Source: UBA7887 sp964408735
GTDB taxonomy: Bacteria; Pseudomonadota; Alphaproteobacteria; UBA7887
Length of the DNA stretch: 11,629 bases
Direction of reading: 5' to 3'
Assembly: GCA_964408735.1 (NCBI GenBank)
Contig: CAYPAX010000124.1
Location: 1-11,629, forward strand
Under the pieces are notes generated by a model, which did no database searches, was not told where the DNA came from, and saw only the letters and a program-made list of their open reading frames with translations. Shown here in pieces: positions 7,736 through 11,629 of this stretch (position 1 is its first letter; every line of letters begins with the position of its first letter). The translations under genes were made by a program, and so were the position numbers.

Positions 7736-9652
7736 TCAATTCCATGTCCCGTCCGGAACGCCCGCTTTACGCAAGCCATCAATAGCCTGCTCTATCAGCT
7801 CATCGGAGATTTGCCAAAGCTTGTACTCCTCCCTCGCCGCATCGAGGCTGAACCCCGGATACAGCTCGCGCAATCGCTCCAACGCCTCGGAGGCCTCTCG
7901 GGCACGGCCGAGCTGGCCGTTTATCTGAACCCGCATGACGTGGGTCCAGAAGAAATCCGGCATCTCGATTTGCTCCAAGTCCTCCAGCGCCGCCTCATAG
8001 TCGCCTTTGCGGTAGTCGTCGAGCAACAGCGGGAAGAACAGCCAGTCCGGATGGAATGGGTTGAGCGAACGCGCCTTCTCGACCAGCGCGATACCGCGAT
8101 CCCACTGCCCCGAATAGGCAAGGTCAAGACCCAGCAGCGCCAGGACCTCGGCGGAGCCGGGATTGATCTGGATCGCTCGTTCGGCGGAAGAGCGAAAGCG
8201 ATCGAGATCGCCGTGCATGAAATAGGCATGCGCCATGGTGGAATGGGCAAATTGGCTGCGCGGATCGAGCCTGACGGCCTTTTCAGCCGCCTCGACCGCG
8301 CGCTCGAGCGGATTGGCCCGAGGATTGAAGCCGAGCGAATGCTCTTCGACATAGATGGTCGCCAATTGGGTCCAGGCCTCGGCATAGCTTGGATCGTCTT
8401 CCACCGCAGCTTCGAGGCAATCCCGCATCTCCGCATGGCCGATTTCTTCGAGCTCGTGCTCGTAGGCATAGCTTCGCAAGACACAATCCACGGCAGCCAT
8501 GTCCTGGGGCGGGCGGCGCAGGGATTCTTCGAGGCGAACCTGGCGGATCATGCCATGTTGGGCGGCGATCACGCCAACAACCCGCTCTGTGATGTCGTCT
8601 TGGACCGCAAAGATATCGGCGGCGGTGAGGTCGCGCTCATAAGTCTCGGCCCAGACGGTCTGCTCGGTCGCCATATCGATCAGCGTCGTGGTGACCCGCA
8701 CATTGCTCCGTGCCTTGCGCACGGCGCCCTCGAGCAAAAACCGCGCGCCGAGGGCTTTGGCGACCTCATTGCGATCGTCGCTGGTACCGCGGAAATGGAA
8801 GCTGGATGCGCTGGCGATCACGCGCAGGTCGGCGAAACGGGTCAAGCGCGTGGTGATGTCCACGGCCAGGCCATCGGCGAAGTAGCGCTGCTCCGGATCG
8901 TCGCTGTTGTTGGCGAAAGGCATGACCGCGATGGTGGGCGCCAGCGCCGGGTCCAACTCTGCCACCGGCTCGGGTTCCGCCGACACCTCGGCGACTTCGA
9001 CGGGCTGAGGCGCGAGGACGGTGTGCCAGACGACGGTTGCCCCTGCCACCAGCACACAGGCGGCAGCCAAAGCAATGCGGGCGGGCGTCCACAGCGGCAG
9101 CTTGACCGGTTGCGGCCCGGTCACCGTGGCAATGATGCGATAGATGCGCACCGGATTGGCGATGCCATCGATGCTCAGGTCGGTGAGATAGTCGAAGCTC
9201 AGATAGAGGTCACCGCGCGCGTGGGAGACCATCGCCTCGGTAACGCAGATTCCCTCGCCATGGAGCATGGTGCCGATCCGCGTCGCTATGGTCAGCGCGT
9301 CGCCTTCGGCCGTGCCGTCCGCTTGCTCTTCGATCTCGCCAAGGTCGAGGCCCATGCGCAGACAGAGGTGGCGGTGAATAGGCAGCGCCGCATTGCGTTC
9401 GCGCAGATCGCTTTGCAAGGCGACCGACGCTCGCAGGGCATCGACAGCGCTGGCAAAGGCGACCAGGCATTCCTCGTCCGCCATGCGCAGGATGCGCCCG
9501 CCGCGCGCCTCCACACGCCGCCGCACCAGCGCCTGGCAGCGCGCCAATTCGGCCGCCGTGGCATCGGCATCGTCGGCGACCAGACGGTCGTAGCCGACCA
9601 CATCGGCGCTCAAGATGACCGCAAGCTTGGTCGTTTTCTTTGGTTCGCCCAT
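7736..9652 (-). CDS. Membrane protein with cyclase-like, TolB/FlgO-like and TPR domains
   Basis: A 638-residue three-part sensor-like protein. Residues 8-175 are a class III nucleotide cyclase homology domain: LAVILSADVVGYDRL carries the first metal Asp (Asp17), and EGDALTIATRI (117-126) aligns with the family GDGVNVAARL, but the transition-state Asn is Thr121, and the second metal site reads ADEECLVAF instead of GDGxxxxF, so catalysis is doubtful. One transmembrane helix follows (about 191-213), then a Pro/Glu/Val-rich linker, a TolB-N/FlgO-like domain (239-365; IAVMPFANNSDDPEQRYFADGLAVDI), and TPR-type helices (about 405-620), probably periplasmic. This architecture is common in alphaproteobacteria, usually unnamed. 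The start at 9652 was chosen because the family begins close to the LAVILSADVVGY motif and GGGGCG lies nearby; 9664 and 9691 are alternatives. First gene of a five-gene unit. Confidence 0.85.
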   Translation of the reverse strand: MGEPKKTTKLAVILSADVVGYDRLVADDADATAAELARCQALVRRRVEARGGRILRMADEECLVAFASAVDALRASVALQSDLRERNAALPIHRHLCLRMGLDLGEIEEQADGTAEGDALTIATRIGTMLHGEGICVTEAMVSHARGDLYLSFDYLTDLSIDGIANPVRIYRIIATVTGPQPVKLPLWTPARIALAAACVLVAGATVVWHTVLAPQPVEVAEVSAEPEPVAELDPALAPTIAVMPFANNSDDPEQRYFADGLAVDITTRLTRFADLRVIASASSFHFRGTSDDRNEVAKALGARFLLEGAVRKARSNVRVTTTLIDMATEQTVWAETYERDLTAADIFAVQDDITERVVGVIAAQHGMIRQVRLEESLRRPPQDMAAVDCVLRSYAYEHELEEIGHAEMRDCLEAAVEDDPSYAEAWTQLATIYVEEHSLGFNPRANPLERAVEAAEKAVRLDPRSQFAHSTMAHAYFMHGDLDRFRSSAERAIQINPGSAEVLALLGLDLAYSGQWDRGIALVEKARSLNPFHPDWLFFPLLLDDYRKGDYEAALEDLEQIEMPDFFWTHVMRVQINGQLGRAREASEALERLRELYPGFSLDAAREEYKLWQISDELIEQAIDGLRKAGVPDGTWN

Positions 9653-9689
9653 CACGCGCCCCATAACCCGCGTGCCGCTCGTAGCCTGC

Positions 9690-9718
9690 ATGGTACGTGA
9701 CCGCAGGCAGGCGTTCAA
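9690..9718 (-). promoter_or_regulatory. Candidate promoter for the cyclase-TPR operon
   Basis: On the minus strand, TTGAAC (9713-9718) and TACCAT (9690-9695) are separated by exactly 17 bases; each matches the sigma-70-type consensus at four of six positions. Transcription would start near 9683, which would exclude the ATG at 9691 and favour a protein start at 9664 or 9652. Four-of-six matches occur by chance, so this is a candidate only. Confidence 0.33.
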
Positions 9719-9778
9719 TCCACGGTCGCTTTGCAGACTGCTATGGTGCGCCATCGAAGTCGTTTGCGAAAGGCTCGA

Positions 9779-10198
9779 ATGAGCACTCGGAACGAATTGC
9801 CCGACACTCCCCAGGCACGGGGCAATGGCTGTCTGTGGAGCCTCGTCGATATGTTGGTGTTCTTCCTCATGCCGGCGGTCGACTATCTGCTGCTATGTGC
9901 CCCCTTCGGCTATCTGAGGCTTCTCGAGGGTCAGCGCCTTGTGCTTTTGCTTGGCTATGGCGCGGCTTTCGTGGTCATGTTGCTGGTATCCATGATGGGG
10001 GAAAGCGTCATCGAGGATGCCGTTAAGCTGGTGCTGTTCTCGCTTTGCGTCATACCGGCTTGGTTCATCGACTATCCGGACGAACCCGAAGATATGGCGA
10101 CATTGGTTCAAGCGGTGATCCTGGGCCTGCCCGCCGGCGCGGCGACGCCACTGGCCTTTCGAGCCTGGCATCGTTTCGTTTACGGGCCAGCGCCATGA
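9779..10198 (+). CDS. Small multi-span membrane protein, copy 1 of 3
   Basis: A 139-residue unrecognised membrane protein. After a polar N-terminus of about 17 residues come hydrophobic stretches at about 18-42, 52-73, 82-98 and 108-125, suggesting four transmembrane helices. A short charged loop, MGESVIEDAVK (73-83), and the later GLPAGAATPLAF are shared in pattern with the next gene, implying duplication. A long acidic loop, DYPDEPEDM (98-106), separates the last two helices. The start is the ATG at 9779, with AAAGG five to six bases upstream; an earlier in-frame ATG at 9731 would add a basic 16-residue extension without a ribosome binding site. The stop overlaps the next start (ATGA). Divergent from the cyclase-TPR operon. 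No function can be assigned; it heads a three-gene cassette of similar proteins. Confidence 0.75.
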   Translation: MSTRNELPDTPQARGNGCLWSLVDMLVFFLMPAVDYLLLCAPFGYLRLLEGQRLVLLLGYGAAFVVMLLVSMMGESVIEDAVKLVLFSLCVIPAWFIDYPDEPEDMATLVQAVILGLPAGAATPLAFRAWHRFVYGPAP

Positions 10199-10518
10199 AG
10201 TCGGCCCTCGGTGCGATTCTCGCACTTGCCTGCCTGATCGGCGCCTATTTCGGTGCCGCCTGGATATTGGGCCTTATGACCGACGACGTGAGTTGGTGGC
10301 ATTACGCCCTCGGGCTCGTCGTGACCTTGTTCGTGCTGATGATGTTGCTCGTCGTCGGTGAGAGCAACATCGAAAAAGGCCTGCACCTGGTCATGACCCT
10401 CGGGCTCTATTGGGGGATATGGAGCGCGGCCGATGGCGATGCCGCCATATTGCTGGTCGCGCTTGGCCTGCCCTGCGCGACCCTTCTCCAGTTTCTGCTG
10501 CTGTTCGTGCGGAGATAG
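10195..10518 (+). CDS. Small multi-span membrane protein, copy 2 of 3
   Basis: A 107-residue unrecognised membrane protein made almost wholly of hydrophobic segments, about 5-27, 36-54, 62-77 and 83-104. The central VGESNIEKGLHLVM (54-67) lines up with MGESVIEDAVKLVL in the preceding protein, and GLPCATLLQFLLLFVR with its GLPAGAATPLAFR, while its first 50 residues resemble the N-terminus of the following protein (MKTLGSMAAILALVSGVYF). The ATG overlaps the stop of copy 1 by four bases (ATGA), so translation is likely coupled, and copy 3 begins six bases after its stop. It lacks any signal beyond the membrane helices. Chosen start is the first ATG giving a standard short MK- leader into a hydrophobic helix. 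Function unknown. Confidence 0.75.
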   Translation: MKSALGAILALACLIGAYFGAAWILGLMTDDVSWWHYALGLVVTLFVLMMLLVVGESNIEKGLHLVMTLGLYWGIWSAADGDAAILLVALGLPCATLLQFLLLFVRR

Positions 10519-10524
10519 GCAGAT

Positions 10525-10935
10525 ATGAAGACGCTCGGCAGTATGGCCGCCATCCTGGCCTTGGTATCGGGCGTCTATTTCGCCCTTGCCTGGCTCGCCG
10601 GCCTCTTGCCGAATCCGGCCGTGGATTGGCGCGCCTACATTTTCGGTATGCTGTTGCTGCACGGCATCGGCAGCCTGTGGTCTCTCATGCCGGCGGGCCA
10701 TACCAGGACCACCTTTGGGCTGGCCCTGCTGGCGATCGTTGTCGCCGGCTTCGTCTATCCCGGGGCAAACCCGTCGTGGCGCACCATCGCCTTGAGCATT
10801 CCCGCAGCGGGGGCCATGGCCCTCATCATGTCGATCCCGTTTGGACGGCCGAAAGAGCAGCCGCCGGGCCCGCGCGCGACGACAGCGGAGCGCCGCTCCC
10901 ACCGCAAGCGGCAACGCCGCAAGGACAGAACCTAG
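10525..10935 (+). CDS. Small multi-span membrane protein, copy 3 of 3, with basic tail
   Basis: A 136-residue unrecognised membrane protein with hydrophobic stretches at about 6-28, 36-55, 62-79 and 87-105. Its N-terminal 50 residues resemble copy 2 (MKxxGxxxAILAL...YF..AW..GLL). The charged GES loop seen in copies 1 and 2 has become MPAGHTRTT. Unlike the others it carries a 29-residue C-terminal tail very rich in Arg and Lys (from RPKEQPPGPR to the end RSHRKRQRRKDRT), which should be cytoplasmic and might bind nucleic acid or acidic lipids. The ribosome binding site GGAG lies in the terminal codons of copy 2 (10511-10514). The stop codon TAG shares its bases with the stop codon of the convergent ssb gene. 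Function unknown. Confidence 0.72.
   Translation: MKTLGSMAAILALVSGVYFALAWLAGLLPNPAVDWRAYIFGMLLLHGIGSLWSLMPAGHTRTTFGLALLAIVVAGFVYPGANPSWRTIALSIPAAGAMALIMSIPFGRPKEQPPGPRATTAERRSHRKRQRRKDRT
10887..10920 (-). terminator. Tandem small hairpins downstream of ssb, inside the membrane-protein 3' end
   Basis: Two GC-rich stems lie close together: GGAGC/GCTCC (10887-10891 and 10895-10899, 3-base loop) and GCGGC/GCCGC (10908-10912 and 10916-10920, 3-base loop). They fall 12 or more bases after the ssb stop, read on the minus strand, and within the basic tail of the convergent gene. Without T-tracts they are weak terminator candidates and could simply reflect Arg-rich codons. Confidence 0.27.
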
Positions 10936-11411
10936 AACGGGATATCGTCGTCGAAGTCGCCGCCGCCGCTGGGCGCCGGGCCGCCGCCGCCACCACCACC
11001 ACCGCCGCCATAGTCGCCACCGGCCGCTTCCCCGGCCATGCCACCGCCACCGCCTTCGCCGCGGGCATCGAGCATCTGCAGCTCGCCACGGAAGCGCTGC
11101 AGGACGACTTCGGTCGAATATTTGTCTTGGCCCGACTGGTCCTGCCATTTGCGGGTCTGCAACTGGCCTTCGATGTAGACCTTGGAGCCTTTGTGGAGAT
11201 ATTTCTCCGCCACATCGAGCAGGTTCTCGTTGAAGATCACCACGCGATGCCACTCGGTCTTTTCGCGCCGCTCGCCGGACTGACGGTCGCGCCAGGTCTC
11301 GGAGGTCGCAACCGACAGGTTGGCGACCTTGCCGCCATTCTGCATCGACCGAATTTCCGGATCCCGGCCCAGATTGCCGACCAGGATCACCTTGTTGACG
11401 CTGCCTGCCAT
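10932..11411 (-). CDS. ssb: Single-stranded DNA-binding protein
   Basis: A 159-residue bacterial SSB, which coats single-stranded DNA during replication, repair and recombination and recruits partners through its tail. Residues 5-112 form the OB fold, opening SVNKVILVGNLGRDPEIR and carrying tryptophans 40, 54 and 89 at the positions used for base stacking in E. coli. A glycine-rich linker follows, with ten consecutive Gly at 135-144, and the protein ends in the acidic interaction tip DFDDDIPF, complete and intact. The ATG at 11411 has GAGGGA a few bases upstream; longer in-frame openings run into the divergent uvrA gene and lack homology. The stop TAG shares bases with that of the convergent membrane-protein gene. 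Divergent from uvrA across 61 bases, a conserved bacterial arrangement. Confidence 0.98.
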   Translation of the reverse strand: MAGSVNKVILVGNLGRDPEIRSMQNGGKVANLSVATSETWRDRQSGERREKTEWHRVVIFNENLLDVAEKYLHKGSKVYIEGQLQTRKWQDQSGQDKYSTEVVLQRFRGELQMLDARGEGGGGGMAGEAAGGDYGGGGGGGGGGPAPSGGGDFDDDIPF

Positions 11412-11443
11412 TGCTTCCCTCGTAGAGCTGTCGTTGTCCGCTC

Positions 11444-11463
11444 GGAGTATACCCCTATACTCC
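11444..11463. promoter_or_regulatory. Inverted repeat with symmetrical -10-like elements between ssb and uvrA
   Basis: A perfect inverted repeat: arms GGAGTATA (11444-11451) and TATACTCC (11456-11463) around a CCCC centre. Each strand reads TATACT, five of six to a -10 consensus. For uvrA, TTGTCC (11434-11439) sits 16 bases before TATACT (11456-11461), a plausible -35; the transcript would start near 11468, about five bases before the ATG. For ssb, no clear -35 is seen. The symmetry also suggests a dimeric repressor site. Neither the alphaproteobacterial LexA motif (GTTC-N7-GTTC) nor the E. coli type is visible here. Confidence 0.5.
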
Positions 11464-11472
11464 AGACTGGCC

Positions 11473-11629
11473 ATGCACACTGACATATCCATTCGCGGCG
11501 CCCGCGAGCATAACCTCAAATCCGTCGACGTGGTTCTGCCGCGCGATTCCCTCGTAGTGATTACGGGGCTTTCGGGCTCGGGCAAGTCCTCGCTCGCCTT
11601 CGACACCATCTATGCCGAGGGCCAGCGCC
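11473..11629 (+). CDS. uvrA: Excinuclease ABC subunit A, 5' end only
   Basis: The first 52 residues of UvrA, the ATPase that scans DNA for bulky lesions and loads UvrB in nucleotide excision repair; the gene runs off the right edge. The N-terminus SIRGAREHNLKSVDVVLPRDSLVVITGLSGSGKSSLAFDTIYAEGQR is family-diagnostic, with the Walker A loop GLSGSGKSS at residues 32-40 (Lys38). The ATG at 11473 matches the usual protein start closely. There is no clear ribosome binding site; the sequence upstream is the promoter palindrome, so the message may be leaderless. Divergent from ssb. Confidence 0.97.
   Translation, partial: MHTDISIRGAREHNLKSVDVVLPRDSLVVITGLSGSGKSSLAFDTIYAEGQR

Noticed and set aside
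7811..9700. Open frame of 629 codons on the plus strand, antisense to the cyclase-TPR gene
   Set aside because: It mirrors a well-supported minus-strand gene in a GC-rich genome, where antisense frames stay open by chance; its translation has no recognisable domain and is low in typical hydrophobic patterning.
11412..11472. LexA/SOS box expected between ssb and uvrA
   Set aside because: No GTTC-N7-GTTC, GAAC-N7-GAAC or CTGT-N8-ACAG arrangement is present in this spacer.

Overview
This window looks like chromosomal DNA from a GC-rich alphaproteobacterium, possibly Rhodospirillales-like; genus cannot be told from this sequence. The divergent ssb/uvrA pair next to gyrA is typical of that class, and the GyrA, RadC and SSB proteins read as ordinary alphaproteobacterial housekeeping proteins. 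Coding is dense, with long antisense open frames caused by GC-rich third positions.

Left part (1-1746): the 3' end of radC reads rightward into the window and converges on a leftward GNAT acetyltransferase of the phosphinothricin/methionine-sulfoximine type. A possible 39-residue membrane peptide (980-1099, +) was found by hand. Then comes a leftward ParD/ParE-type toxin-antitoxin pair, antitoxin first, directly downstream of gyrA.

Middle (1747-9652), all on the minus strand: gyrA, preceded upstream by a tightly packed five-gene unit. In transcription order the unit is: a membrane protein with a cyclase-like domain, a TolB/FlgO-like domain and TPRs; a PhyH-family Fe(II)/2-oxoglutarate dioxygenase; a CnbZ-like RidA-superfamily protein; and two prepilin-like proteins with overlapping stop and start codons. 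Junctions are 0-20 bases or overlaps, so one transcript is likely. It ends in hairpins just before gyrA. This unit, together with the next one, separates ssb from gyrA, which I recall as near neighbours in many alphaproteobacteria, so the block looks like an accessory insertion.

Right part (9779-11629): three small rightward membrane-protein genes that appear to be diverged tandem copies. The last runs head-on into ssb, with the two stop codons sharing one CTAG. ssb and uvrA (5' end only) diverge from a 61-base spacer containing a perfect inverted repeat that carries a -10-like TATACT on each strand.

The most interesting signals are the unstudied five-gene operon (cyclase-TolB-TPR sensor, oxygenase, deaminase-like protein, twin pseudopilins), the triplicated membrane-protein cassette beside it, and a ParE-type toxin module (a family with known gyrase poisons) placed immediately behind gyrA.
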